In this document: positions 17,950 to 26,670 of the stretch, piece by piece | Layout: each line of letters starts with the position of its first letter | How positions within the stretch are numbered: the first letter of the stretch is position 1 | NCBI GenBank assembly: GCA_900769615.1 | Contig: CAAGHH010000021.1 | Span: forward strand, 162,128 to 226,127 | Direction of reading: 5' to 3' | Length of the DNA stretch: 64,000 nt | Origin: Selenomonadales bacterium | Lineage (GTDB): Bacteria > Bacillota > Negativicutes > Selenomonadales > Selenomonadaceae | The notes under the pieces: generated by a model | Told to the model about the DNA's origin: nothing | What the model saw: the letters and a program-made list of their open reading frames with translations, nothing else | Database searches by the model: none | Program-made: the position numbers and the translations under genes

Positions 17950-19101
17950 TTAAAGTGATGCCATTTTCTCTTTTAATACCGCCATCGCCTTTTGGAGTTG
18001 AACATCTTCTTTAGCATCAGCTGGCATATAAACTGCTACATCCGGCTCAATACCAATGCCATCAATGCAACGATCATTTGGCGTATAATACTTAGCAATG
18101 GTAAGCTTTAAACCATCATCATGAAATAATGGCACTACTACCTGTACTGAGCCTTTGCCATAGGATTTGGTGCCAACAATGGTTGCAGCTCCCGTATCTT
18201 GCAGCGCTCCCGCCAAAATTTCTGACGCACTGGCACTATTGCCATCGATAAGCACTACTATTGGATACTTGCTTTCTGCTAAATCTGAATTATAAACTTC
18301 TTTAGTTCCGTCTTTTTTTACTACCGATACTACCGGACCTTGCGGCACTACCATATTAGCTACTTCCACGCAGCTAGTGATAAGACCGCCAGGGTTTTCC
18401 CGCAAATCAATTATCAGTCCTTGCATACCAGCATCCGCCAGTTTATCATATTCTTCTTTAAATTCCGTACCAGTATTTTCACTAAAAGAAGCAATCCTTA
18501 TATACCCCATATTGCTGCCTTCTATCATCGTGCCTTTGGCAGTGCGAATCTTTATTGTATCACGCGTAAGCGTATAATCCCTATCTTCACTGCCTTCACG
18601 ATGAATAGTAAGTGTTACCTCGGTGCCAACGTCACCACGGATATGCATTGCAACTTCTTCTGGCTGATACGCCGAAACAGGCGTACCATCTACAGCTACA
18701 ATTTCATCATTAGCTTTAAGACCAGCCTTTTCACCAGGAGTTTCTTCCAGGACTGAAACAATTGTTACCTTGTTATCTTTAAAGCCCATCGTAACACCAA
18801 TACCGCCAAAGCTCCCTGCTGTATGGTCCTTTAAGGCCTTATACATGTCACTCTTTAAATAAATGGAATGGGGATCCCCTAATGACTGCACCATACCATT
18901 TATAGCACCATCCATAAGTTTAGCTGAATCAACATCACCTTCATAACGGAGTTCAATCATGCGTTTAACGCCTAAGAATCGAACCATATCTGCTGCTTTA
19001 TCACCATTAATTCCTAAAAGTAATGCCAGCCCTAATAAAGTCAACATACATGATATTATAGCGGTTATGATAATACCAAAAATTATTTTTTTCTTACTCA
19101 A
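17950..19101 (-). CDS. ctpA: C-terminal processing protease (S41, CtpA/CtpB type)
   Basis: 383 residues: one N-terminal membrane anchor (about 5-29), a PDZ domain (about 95-175, with GGIGVTMGF and VDGTPVSAY) and a peptidase S41 domain. The catalytic Ser is in GNSASASEI and the catalytic Lys in SYGKGSVQ, the Ser-Lys dyad of the family. It acts in the periplasm on the C-termini of envelope proteins. The start is a TTG at 19101 with AGAAGGTG 6 nt upstream. It follows ftsE, ftsX and the M23 gene closely, the usual Firmicute order, so it is probably part of the same operon. Confidence 0.93.
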   Translation of the reverse strand: MSKKKIIFGIIITAIISCMLTLLGLALLLGINGDKAADMVRFLGVKRMIELRYEGDVDSAKLMDGAINGMVQSLGDPHSIYLKSDMYKALKDHTAGSFGGIGVTMGFKDNKVTIVSVLEETPGEKAGLKANDEIVAVDGTPVSAYQPEEVAMHIRGDVGTEVTLTIHREGSEDRDYTLTRDTIKIRTAKGTMIEGSNMGYIRIASFSENTGTEFKEEYDKLADAGMQGLIIDLRENPGGLITSCVEVANMVVPQGPVVSVVKKDGTKEVYNSDLAESKYPIVVLIDGNSASASEILAGALQDTGAATIVGTKSYGKGSVQVVVPLFHDDGLKLTIAKYYTPNDRCIDGIGIEPDVAVYMPADAKEDVQLQKAMAVLKEKMASL

Positions 19102-19120
19102 AATTTACACCTTCTATTTG

Positions 19121-20236
19121 TTAAAGATAACCATAAGGACTAACCGGTTCACCATTTTTTCTTACCTCAAAATGGCAATGCGGACCAGTTGAATTACCTG
19201 TTGAACCACAATAAGCAATCGTTTGGCCTTGACTTACTTGCTGTCCAACTGATACGGCCAGCGATTCATTATGACCATAAAGGGTAGTAACACCGCCGCC
19301 ATGATTTATAATCACAGCATTGCCATAGCCAGAAATCCAGCCAGCATACTCGACTGTTCCTGATTGGGCGGCCGCTATCGGCACACCGTAATCGGCTCCT
19401 ATATCAATACCACTATGGAATTTCTGCGTGCCAGTAATCGGATGCGTACGCCAGCCAAATTCTGAGGTTACAGTTCCGCCCACTGGCCAAACCATCGCCC
19501 CGCTGCCTGATACTGGCATATTAGCCATATTACTTCGCTGTAACATTGCCGTAATCTGCTTGGAGGCTGCCATTAATTCATCATACTGACGATCGATGGT
19601 TGCTTTGTCTGATTTCATTTTATTAATTATTTCCTGCCGTTTTTTTACTTTAGCTTCCATTATTTCCCGCGATTGCCTTGCCTTAAGCTCCTGCTCAGCC
19701 TGTATTTCCTTATCTTTATTCAGTTCTTTCTGCGCTTCTTCAATAGTATTTTTTTCCTCCAGCACGGTATGAACTAATTCATAATCCTGCTTAATAATTT
19801 TTTTCAGCATATCCATCCTGGTCATAAAATCAGCTACGTCCTTAGCCCCAAAAAGAACATCGATATAAGATATTTGCCCATTTATGTAAATATCTCGTAC
19901 TCTTTTACCCAAATGCTTGCTTTTCACCGCATAATCAGCAGTTACTGTTTTCAGCTTAGCTTCATTGTCATTTAATCTGGCTAAGGTTTCATCAAGTGCG
20001 GCCTTAAATTTTTTATGTTCAGCAATAGCAACATCGGCTTCTTCATCAACTGCCCGCTTTTCTTCGGATAGTGATTCTATTTTTTGCTGCAAAGCACCGC
20101 TTTGCTTAGCTAGATCCTTAGCCCTGTTTTCATAACCATCCTTGTCATTTTGCAGGGAAGCTTGCACGCTAACCGTATTCATCAGCAGCAAAGCCATAAG
20201 CGCACTAGCTGCCAGCTTCTGCCTATATATCTGCAT
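19121..20236 (-). CDS. Murein hydrolase activator, EnvC-like coiled coil + M23 domain
   Basis: 371 residues: signal peptide (1-26), coiled coil (about 30-245, rich in Lys, Glu and Ala) and a C-terminal peptidase M23 domain (about 260-370). The zinc site is largely complete: the HSGIDIG histidine and aspartate and the HCHFE histidine. Proteins of this design are recruited by FtsEX to cut, or to activate amidases that cut, septal peptidoglycan. The presence of all M23 ligands suggests an active enzyme, as in Gram-positive relatives, and not the degenerate E. coli EnvC; that is inference. It lies 11 nt after ftsX. Confidence 0.93.
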   Translation of the reverse strand: MQIYRQKLAASALMALLLMNTVSVQASLQNDKDGYENRAKDLAKQSGALQQKIESLSEEKRAVDEEADVAIAEHKKFKAALDETLARLNDNEAKLKTVTADYAVKSKHLGKRVRDIYINGQISYIDVLFGAKDVADFMTRMDMLKKIIKQDYELVHTVLEEKNTIEEAQKELNKDKEIQAEQELKARQSREIMEAKVKKRQEIINKMKSDKATIDRQYDELMAASKQITAMLQRSNMANMPVSGSGAMVWPVGGTVTSEFGWRTHPITGTQKFHSGIDIGADYGVPIAAAQSGTVEYAGWISGYGNAVIINHGGGVTTLYGHNESLAVSVGQQVSQGQTIAYCGSTGNSTGPHCHFEVRKNGEPVSPYGYL

Positions 20237-20247
20237 AAAATTTCACC

Positions 20248-21135
20248 TCAGACTTTAAGAAAACGCTTTAAGGAAATGGTCGAACCAATAGCACCAATTG
20301 CCATTCCTGATAAAATTATAGCTATAGCTACATAATTCATAAATGGATATTGTGGCATTAATGGGAAAAAGGCCAGTGTATCATAAATTTTAGCTGCCAT
20401 CGCTGCATAAAAGCTTCTAAGCACCAAAGCTGCTATAATACCACCAACAAAACCTAACACAATGCCTTCCAGCAGAAACGGCCAACGAATAAACCAATCC
20501 GTTGCCCCGACATATTTCATAATGGCAATCTCCTTACGCCTGGCAAAAACCGTCAGCCTGATAGTGTTTGATATAATAAATAGCGTTGCACCGGCTAAAA
20601 GCAGCATTAAAGCTACGCCAAAAATTCGCATAAGCCTGGTTATGGCAAATAAATTTTCCACCACATCCTGTCCGTATTTAGCAGCTTCAACCCCAGGCAT
20701 CTTTTCAATAGCCTTCGCTGCTGTCTCCACCATATCTGGCTGCTTAACCGTAAGCTCAAAAGCATCCGGCAACGGATTTTGCTCCCCTAAAGCATCCAGC
20801 AAATATTTTTGATCGCCTAATCTTTGCGCCAAGCGTTCCTTGGCTTCGTCACGACTAACAAATTTAATGCTTTCAATACCTTGCATATTTTTTATATCAA
20901 AAGCTAAATCATCACGATCAGCCTTTTTTAAATCATCTGCTAAATAAACGCTTATTTGCACCTGTGACTCTAATGACGAGGCTAACCTATTCATATTGAG
21001 CACTAATATCAAAAAAACACCCAAGACAAATAAAGATACTGCTACTGTACCAATCGAGGCTGCCGACATCCAATTATTGCGCTTTAATGATAAAAAAACT
21101 TCCTGTATAAAATATTCGCCTGTTCTAAGCTTCAT
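20248..21135 (-). CDS. ftsX: Cell division protein FtsX
   Basis: 295 residues from the ATG at 21135, chosen because the GGAGG box is 8 nt upstream; another ATG 6 nt earlier is too close to that box. Membrane segments at about 20-44, 170-195, 215-240 and 260-285 enclose a periplasmic domain (about 50-165) that binds the M23 partner. The YVGATDWFIRWPFLLEG loop is typical. FtsX forms the FtsEX complex with FtsE and relays ATP hydrolysis to septal wall hydrolases. It overlaps ftsE by 11 nt. Confidence 0.94.
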   Translation of the reverse strand: MKLRTGEYFIQEVFLSLKRNNWMSAASIGTVAVSLFVLGVFLILVLNMNRLASSLESQVQISVYLADDLKKADRDDLAFDIKNMQGIESIKFVSRDEAKERLAQRLGDQKYLLDALGEQNPLPDAFELTVKQPDMVETAAKAIEKMPGVEAAKYGQDVVENLFAITRLMRIFGVALMLLLAGATLFIISNTIRLTVFARRKEIAIMKYVGATDWFIRWPFLLEGIVLGFVGGIIAALVLRSFYAAMAAKIYDTLAFFPLMPQYPFMNYVAIAIILSGMAIGAIGSTISLKRFLKV

Positions 21136-21811
21136 AACCATAACCTCCCCTGAGCTGATCGCGAACTATTCGGCCATCTTCAATAGCTATTACCCGCTTC
21201 TTCATTGCATCAACAATATTTCGATCATGGGTTGCCATAACAATAGTCGTTCCCGCTTTATTTATACGCTGAAAAATATCCATAATTTCCCAGCTAGTCT
21301 CAGGATCAAGATTGCCTGTCGGTTCATCAGCAATTACAATGGCGGGATCATTAACGATAGCTCTTGCTATCGCTACTCTTTGCTGCTCACCGCCTGATAA
21401 TTGCGAGGGAAAACTGCGATATTTATCTCTAAGACCTACCACATCCAGCACCGCATTGACACTGCGTTGCATAATCCGGCGTGGCGCTTCGATAACCTGC
21501 ATAGCAAAGGCTACATTTTCAAATACAGTTTTATCCGGCAAAAGCCGATAATCCTGAAAAATAACCCCTAACCCGCGTCTTAAATATGGTACTTCTTTGC
21601 GATCCATATTTATAACATCATGACCGTTTACTAAAAGTTTGCCACTAGTTGGCAGTTCTTCCCTAAACAGCATTTTGATAAACGTCGATTTACCGGCACC
21701 ACTAGCACCGACAATAAAAACAAATTCTCCTTTAGCTATATCAATATTCACATTATCCAGCGCCACTGCACCAGTATCATAAGTCTTGCAAATATTGCGC
21801 ATATGTATCAT
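21125..21811 (-). CDS. ftsE: Cell division ATP-binding protein FtsE
   Basis: 228 residues from the ATG at 21811, which has a GGAGG box 9 nt upstream; an in-frame start at 21841 has none. Walker A GASGAGKST, signature LSGGEQQR, Walker B IVIADEPTGNLD and H-loop MATHD are all present. The FtsE-specific N-terminus (MIHMRNICKTY) and GVIFQDYRLL are also clear. First gene of the operon ftsE, ftsX, M23, ctpA. Confidence 0.95.
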   Translation of the reverse strand: MIHMRNICKTYDTGAVALDNVNIDIAKGEFVFIVGASGAGKSTFIKMLFREELPTSGKLLVNGHDVINMDRKEVPYLRRGLGVIFQDYRLLPDKTVFENVAFAMQVIEAPRRIMQRSVNAVLDVVGLRDKYRSFPSQLSGGEQQRVAIARAIVNDPAIVIADEPTGNLDPETSWEIMDIFQRINKAGTTIVMATHDRNIVDAMKKRVIAIEDGRIVRDQLRGGYGYEA

Positions 21812-21880
21812 AATCAAAATCCTCCACAATTTAGCAATCAACTTCTATTGTATCATATTTATATTTTAAAAAAAGAAAAA

Positions 21881-21909
21881 CGCTCCCCTAATTTAGATTT
21901 AGGGAAGCG
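21881..21909 (-). terminator. Terminator of the merR / Dxs-like / phosphoesterase operon
   Basis: 11-bp stem (21881-21891 with 21899-21909, one G-T pair) around a 7-nt loop, followed on the minus strand by five T and then more T-rich sequence. It lies just after the phosphoesterase stop codon. Confidence 0.85.
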
Positions 21910-21937
21910 CAAAACTTATTGGTAACGAAGCCAATAC

Positions 21938-23236
21938 TTAACGGCTAACTATTTCATGGTCGATTTCAGTTCCATCAGGCAAATAACAGCTTATATTTAA
22001 TTTTTCTGACGTTGCCGAAAAAACAATATAATTATCCGTCTCTGGCTGCGGAGCTATTTTTTTATCCAAAGCATGATCTATCCATAGATTTGGATAACGC
22101 ACATTACCAGCTACACCGGTAAGGATATAAAGTGGACCTTGAGCATCAGGAACAAAATTTTTGAGATGCCCCCGATTGCGATAGGTATGCAAATGTGCCG
22201 AAAACACCACATCTATCCTCAGTTCATCAAATAACGGCATCCAGATTTTGCCGATTTCATCTATTCCTTCCATCCTCTCTGGCCGGTTATGAATCCGATA
22301 TTGCAATGGATCGCGGTGCATCAAAACTACTTTCCATTTCTTATCACTATGCTGCACATCTTGCCGAAACCACGCCTGCTGTTCACTTAGCAAATTACTG
22401 TCTGGTTTAAACTCAGCCACCTCAGCTTCCTGGGTATTAAGCACTATAAAGTGCACTGCCCCATAATCAAATGAATAATAATACTTGCTAAAATCAGCAC
22501 TGCCATTGTCGGGAACACTAAATTCATGCAGATAGGCCACAGGTTCCCTTACCTTCCACTTTTGATTATAAGTTTCGTGATTTCCCATGATAGGTGCTAC
22601 CGGTATCCGGTCAATAATTCCTCCGACAGCTGCTAACCAATCCTGCCATTGTTTATGATCCTCACCATTATCTACTAAATCACCCATGTTGATAAAAAAA
22701 CTGGTATTTGCATTGCGCTTATATGCGCCTTGAACTAAATTTTGCCAATCCGAGTAATCATTAGACTGTGAATCGGGGAATATCAGCGCCGAAAAGTCAT
22801 TGCCATCATCCAGCCTCAAGCTATGCCACGGTCCCTTATTTTCACCAGCAGTTATCCGGTATTCTAGTGTTTTTCCTGCTGGCAGCTCAGTTAAGCTAGC
22901 TGTATAAATAATCACACTTACACCATCATCCATGAATGTATCTGCTGATGGTGCCATTGATTCGATAGCTCTGCCTTGCTGCCGATATTCTACTAGCGGT
23001 TTTTCCATAGGTTCATCCGTCTGCCACATTATAGTACGAGCAACCGTATTATCCTTAGTAATAATTTGGCGGACAAATTTTACATCGGCTATTTCATCAG
23101 CACTCATTACCTCAGCTTGCCCTGTTAAACTGCGCCAAATATTTTTATTAGCCAAAGCTAAACCTCCACTAGCTAACACTACCGCCCCAGCACAAGCAGT
23201 TAAAAATTTTCTTCTTGATATTTTTTTATCTTCCAA
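21938..23236 (-). CDS. Tat-exported metallophosphoesterase (purple acid phosphatase-like)
   Basis: 432 residues. The N-terminus has a twin-arginine signal, SRRKFL, followed by a hydrophobic stretch, so the folded enzyme leaves by the Tat system. A fibronectin-like N-domain (about 45-135) precedes the phosphatase core with INMGDLVDNG, GNHE, VVLMHRDP and SAHLHTY, the binuclear metal ligands. I prefer a TTG start at 23236, with AGGTG 6 nt upstream, over the ATG at 23242 and GTG at 23245, which sit on that box. It lies 33 nt after the Dxs-like gene with no terminator between, so it is probably cotranscribed with it. The substrate is unknown. Confidence 0.88.
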   Translation of the reverse strand: MEDKKISRRKFLTACAGAVVLASGGLALANKNIWRSLTGQAEVMSADEIADVKFVRQIITKDNTVARTIMWQTDEPMEKPLVEYRQQGRAIESMAPSADTFMDDGVSVIIYTASLTELPAGKTLEYRITAGENKGPWHSLRLDDGNDFSALIFPDSQSNDYSDWQNLVQGAYKRNANTSFFINMGDLVDNGEDHKQWQDWLAAVGGIIDRIPVAPIMGNHETYNQKWKVREPVAYLHEFSVPDNGSADFSKYYYSFDYGAVHFIVLNTQEAEVAEFKPDSNLLSEQQAWFRQDVQHSDKKWKVVLMHRDPLQYRIHNRPERMEGIDEIGKIWMPLFDELRIDVVFSAHLHTYRNRGHLKNFVPDAQGPLYILTGVAGNVRYPNLWIDHALDKKIAPQPETDNYIVFSATSEKLNISCYLPDGTEIDHEIVSR

Positions 23237-23269
23237 TGTCATCACCTGCCATTCATATCAATCATAAAA

Positions 23270-25024
23270 TTACTCAGCCAATACTTTCATAACGTCATTT
23301 GCTATTTGCGGTGCAGTTAAATGACATTCTTCAGCTAATTCAGCAGGATCGTAACGATCATAAAATTTCTTGGCCAAACCGAAATTTAATACCTTCATCG
23401 CCGAATTGCCATAGAATCGAGCTATTTTTTCACCAAAACCGCCATCGAGCACTCCATCTTCCAAAGTAACTACAATATCATGCTTAGCCTTTAATTCATT
23501 TAATAACGCTTTATCTTGTCCCGTAATATACTTAGGATTTATTATGGTAGCTTTTATGCCCTGCTTAGCTAATTCTTTCGCAGCGTCTTCTGCTAACCAA
23601 TAAAAATTACCCAGACCAATTATTGCCACGTTGCTGCCATTTTGCGTAACTTCGTATTTATTAATTTCTCCATAATTACTAGCTACGGGCAAATCCCGCA
23701 CCTTAGTTAACAACACTGGTACTCTTATAGCCACTGGATAATCTTCCTGCGCTATCGACCAATCCAGCATAGCTAAATATTCTTTATACGATGTCGGCGC
23801 CAAATATACTAAATTGGGAATATTACTCAGTAATGGTATATCAAATAAGCAAAGATGCGTTACATCATTTAAACTATAGAGAGAACCGCCAAACACTAAG
23901 AACGTTGCTGGATTTTTATTAATGCAAACATCCTGCGATATTTGATCATAAGCACGTTGAAAAAAGGTACTATACGTAGCAAATACTGGATGCGCCCCAT
24001 TTTTAGCTAAGCCTGACGCCATTGCTACGCCCTGTTCTTCAGCTATACCAACATCAATATACTGCTTGCCAGCCTCCTTACGCCGCTCTGGCGTAAAGCC
24101 CATAACGGCTGGCACTGCTGCTGTCATCACCACCAGCTTATCATCCGTTTTCATTTTGTCCAGCAAAAATTTCGCCGTTATCTCTGCTGGCATATCTTCG
24201 TAATCAACCTTGTTTTTACCAGTTTCAATATCAAAAGGCAAATGCCAATGCCAAGCTTCCTTATTTTCTTCAGCAAATTTATAGCCTTTGCCTTTTTGCG
24301 TAACAATATGCACCACTACCGGATGATCAATATCTTTAACTTCGTTAAAAGCCTTTATTAAAGCTTCGCTGTCATTACCATCAGCGACAAAACAGTAATC
24401 TAGTCCCATTGCTTTAAATAAATTATTAGAACCTTGACCATTATTGTCTCTAAGTTCCTTAAACCCTTTATACATGCCGCCATGAACTTCGGCTATGGAC
24501 ATATCATTATCATTAAAGACGATAATTAGATTAGTATTTAATTCACCAATAGTATCAAGCCCTTCTAAAGCTTCACCACCGCTCATAGATCCATCACCTA
24601 TGATAGCTACAATATTTTCCTTATCACCTTTAAGATCACGCGCCATTGCCAAGCCTGAGGCTAAACTAAGTGAGGTTGAAGTATGCCCTATATTAAAAAA
24701 ATCATGTTCACTTTCATCAGGATTAGTATAACCTGATACATCATCATAATGGGCTGCGTCAAGATAAGCCTGTTTACGTCCCGTTAGCATTTTATGTGAA
24801 TACGCTTGATGTGAAACATCAAAAACAAATTTGTCGTGAGGTGAGTCAAACACCGTATGCAAGGCAATGGTAGCTTCTACCATACCAAAATCCGGTCCAA
24901 AATGACCACCATGAATACTCGCCCGTTTTAAAAGGGCAGCTCGCATCTCTTTAGCTAATTCTTGGCGCTCACTTGCATTAAACTTTTTCAAGTCGGCTGG
25001 ACCATTTATTTTTTCTAGTAACAT
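23270..25024 (-). CDS. Dxs-like transketolase (1-deoxyxylulose-5-phosphate synthase family)
   Basis: 584 residues, a little shorter than the usual 620-640 for Dxs. N-terminal GGHFGPDFGMVE and DVSHQAYSHKMLTGR match Dxs closely. The ThDP site shows GDGSMSGGEALEGLDTI and the metal-binding NDNDMSI. The second half has DVGIAEEQGVAMASGLA where true Dxs has the EQH motif, so the neighbouring His is replaced. Dxs condenses pyruvate and glyceraldehyde 3-phosphate. This could be a paralogue with another acceptor or donor; the full chromosome would show whether a canonical dxs also exists. It follows a merR gene by 6 nt and shares its regulation. Confidence 0.82.
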   Translation of the reverse strand: MLLEKINGPADLKKFNASERQELAKEMRAALLKRASIHGGHFGPDFGMVEATIALHTVFDSPHDKFVFDVSHQAYSHKMLTGRKQAYLDAAHYDDVSGYTNPDESEHDFFNIGHTSTSLSLASGLAMARDLKGDKENIVAIIGDGSMSGGEALEGLDTIGELNTNLIIVFNDNDMSIAEVHGGMYKGFKELRDNNGQGSNNLFKAMGLDYCFVADGNDSEALIKAFNEVKDIDHPVVVHIVTQKGKGYKFAEENKEAWHWHLPFDIETGKNKVDYEDMPAEITAKFLLDKMKTDDKLVVMTAAVPAVMGFTPERRKEAGKQYIDVGIAEEQGVAMASGLAKNGAHPVFATYSTFFQRAYDQISQDVCINKNPATFLVFGGSLYSLNDVTHLCLFDIPLLSNIPNLVYLAPTSYKEYLAMLDWSIAQEDYPVAIRVPVLLTKVRDLPVASNYGEINKYEVTQNGSNVAIIGLGNFYWLAEDAAKELAKQGIKATIINPKYITGQDKALLNELKAKHDIVVTLEDGVLDGGFGEKIARFYGNSAMKVLNFGLAKKFYDRYDPAELAEECHLTAPQIANDVMKVLAE

Positions 25025-25030
25025 TTATAT

Positions 25031-25477
25031 TCATCCTTTCTGTTTGGGCTTTACACACATGGGATTTTCTTTGCCTGTTTCTTTAACATAATCATCAACG
25101 TTTATTCCTTCGGCGGACCCCTTGGCTAAGGCTTTATTATAAAACCAATCCTTATAATCCAGCTCTTGCATATAATAATCGAGCTGATCTATCTGATCTT
25201 GTACAAATTGCCGCTGTGCCTTGATAAGCTCATAGCGAGCGTTTAAACTAGCATCACCTTTTTTGCAAAGCTCCACATATTCCTTGATTCTTCTTATCGG
25301 CATACCAGTATTTTTTAAGCAGCTAAGTATTCTGAGCCACCCAAAATCCTGTTCATCGAAAATACGAATACCATTAACTCTTTTGATATCCGGCAGCAAG
25401 CCTTCTTTATCATAATAACGAATTGCCGAAGGTGATATTCCCATCCTCTCAGCTATTTCTGATATCGTAAAATTCAT
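25031..25477 (-). CDS. MerR family transcriptional regulator
   Basis: 148 residues. The N-terminal winged helix-turn-helix has ISEIAERMGISPSAIRYYD and RVNGIRIFDEQDF, followed by an antiparallel dimerisation helix (about 85-120). The single Cys near the C-terminus and the lack of a Cys pair argue against a metal sensor of the CueR/ZntR type; aldehyde- or drug-responsive MerR proteins are closer. GGAGGAG precedes the ATG. It is the first gene of the operon and its promoter (25501-25531) has the MerR-type operator, so it probably controls itself and the Dxs-like gene. Confidence 0.93.
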   Translation of the reverse strand: MNFTISEIAERMGISPSAIRYYDKEGLLPDIKRVNGIRIFDEQDFGWLRILSCLKNTGMPIRRIKEYVELCKKGDASLNARYELIKAQRQFVQDQIDQLDYYMQELDYKDWFYNKALAKGSAEGINVDDYVKETGKENPMCVKPKQKG

Positions 25478-25500
25478 ATTAAGCTCCTCCTTTGTTTTTT

Positions 25501-25531
25501 AGGATAAAACTTAAAGTATACTTTAAGTCAA
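25501..25531 (-). promoter_or_regulatory. MerR-type operator-promoter with 19-bp spacer
   Basis: Minus-strand -35 TTGACT (25526-25531) and -10 TATCCT (25501-25506) are 19 bp apart. Within and overlapping the spacer is a perfect 20-bp palindrome at 25509-25528, centred on GTATAC. An overlong spacer with a palindrome is the hallmark of MerR-controlled promoters, where the regulator untwists the DNA to activate. Confidence 0.85.
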
Positions 25532-25544
25532 GCATTTTTTTTAC

Positions 25545-25579
25545 AAAAAAACCTTCTGCTGCTCACAGAAGGTTTTTTT
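25545..25579 (-). terminator. Terminator after csaB
   Basis: 14-bp stem (25545-25558 with 25566-25579) with a 7-nt loop and T-run on the minus strand, directly after the csaB stop codon. Confidence 0.92.
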
Positions 25580-26670
25580 CAATGTTCTATTAAATCAATT
25601 GCTAACTCAGCATTGCGCGCTGCCAAATCCCTCAACTTGGTCAACAGCTCAGCATTGCGCTGCCGAAATGTTTCTTTATCATTCCATTTGCGCCTGATTT
25701 CAATCATTAGTTCATCAGCTTTGACATCAGCTAAATTACCAACAGGCTTTTCTCCAACTGATGCTAAAAAGCGATCAATTTTAGGATCATAGGATATGCC
25801 AAGCATAGGCACCCCCATAACACCTGCAAAAATCAAGGCATGCAAGCGTATTCCCAGCATTAAATCCATATTACCTACCAAGGATAAAAATTCACTAGTT
25901 GAATATTCATCCTTTAATACGGTGCATTTTTCGGTCATCAGTTCAGCAATGCTTACAGACACCTGCACATCTTCGGGATATTGCATTGGCAAAAATATCA
26001 CTCTAGCGCCAAATTCTTTTATGACCTTATCCGCTACCTGCGCCAAAACTTCTTTATAATGATGCCAATCACGCCATTTGCGAACCGATATGCCAACAAC
26101 TGGTTTAGCACCATCAGCATGATATTTTTTAAATATAGCTCGTCCAGCCTCACGGCTCACTGGATGTATCGCCAAAACTGGATCGGCAGTACATTCAATA
26201 TGGGGTCTAGTAATACCTAGCCGGCTTAGCTCAGCTAAACTGCCCTGGTCCCGAACCGTTATAAGTGACACCCGATTGCCAAGCCAACGCATAGCCCTTT
26301 GAGCTACACTGCCAATTATCGGACCTATTCCCTGCGCATATAGCATAACTTTCTTGCCTAGTAATTTAGCTATAAAAATAATGGCCAAATAATAATACAA
26401 GCTGCGACGACTAGTAACATTTTGCAGCAAACTGCCGCCACCGCTTATAAGCAGATCGGCTCGCCAAATTTCACGAAGCAACGCTGGCAAACTAAGCCAA
26501 AAGATTGAATCCACGCCATGACGTTTTTTTGTATCTTCTGGATTGGCAGAAATCACCGTAATATGTAATTGTGGGTCGAGGTCAGCTAATACTTCCAGCA
26601 TTGCTGCCAGCATTGCTTCATCACCGGCATTCTTTGAGCCGTAATACCCCGAGACGACGATTCTGCTCAT
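25579..26670 (-). CDS. csaB: Polysaccharide pyruvyl transferase CsaB
   Basis: 363 residues of the CsaB family, matching the usual length. The N-terminus VVSGYYGSKNAGDEAML and the C-terminal MRLHALIFAGVMGVPMLGISYDPK are typical. CsaB transfers pyruvate from phosphoenolpyruvate onto secondary cell-wall polymers, which SLH-domain proteins then bind. In Negativicutes SLH domains anchor the outer membrane to the wall, so this gene fits an envelope-tethering role; that link is inference. The stop of the upstream DUF5693 gene and the start of csaB overlap (TAATG at 26670), so the two are coupled. Confidence 0.9.
   Translation of the reverse strand: MSRIVVSGYYGSKNAGDEAMLAAMLEVLADLDPQLHITVISANPEDTKKRHGVDSIFWLSLPALLREIWRADLLISGGGSLLQNVTSRRSLYYYLAIIFIAKLLGKKVMLYAQGIGPIIGSVAQRAMRWLGNRVSLITVRDQGSLAELSRLGITRPHIECTADPVLAIHPVSREAGRAIFKKYHADGAKPVVGISVRKWRDWHHYKEVLAQVADKVIKEFGARVIFLPMQYPEDVQVSVSIAELMTEKCTVLKDEYSTSEFLSLVGNMDLMLGIRLHALIFAGVMGVPMLGISYDPKIDRFLASVGEKPVGNLADVKADELMIEIRRKWNDKETFRQRNAELLTKLRDLAARNAELAIDLIEH

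Noticed and set aside
18340..18756. 138-codon plus-strand frame over ctpA
   Set aside because: Antisense of the protease gene; no signal or family.
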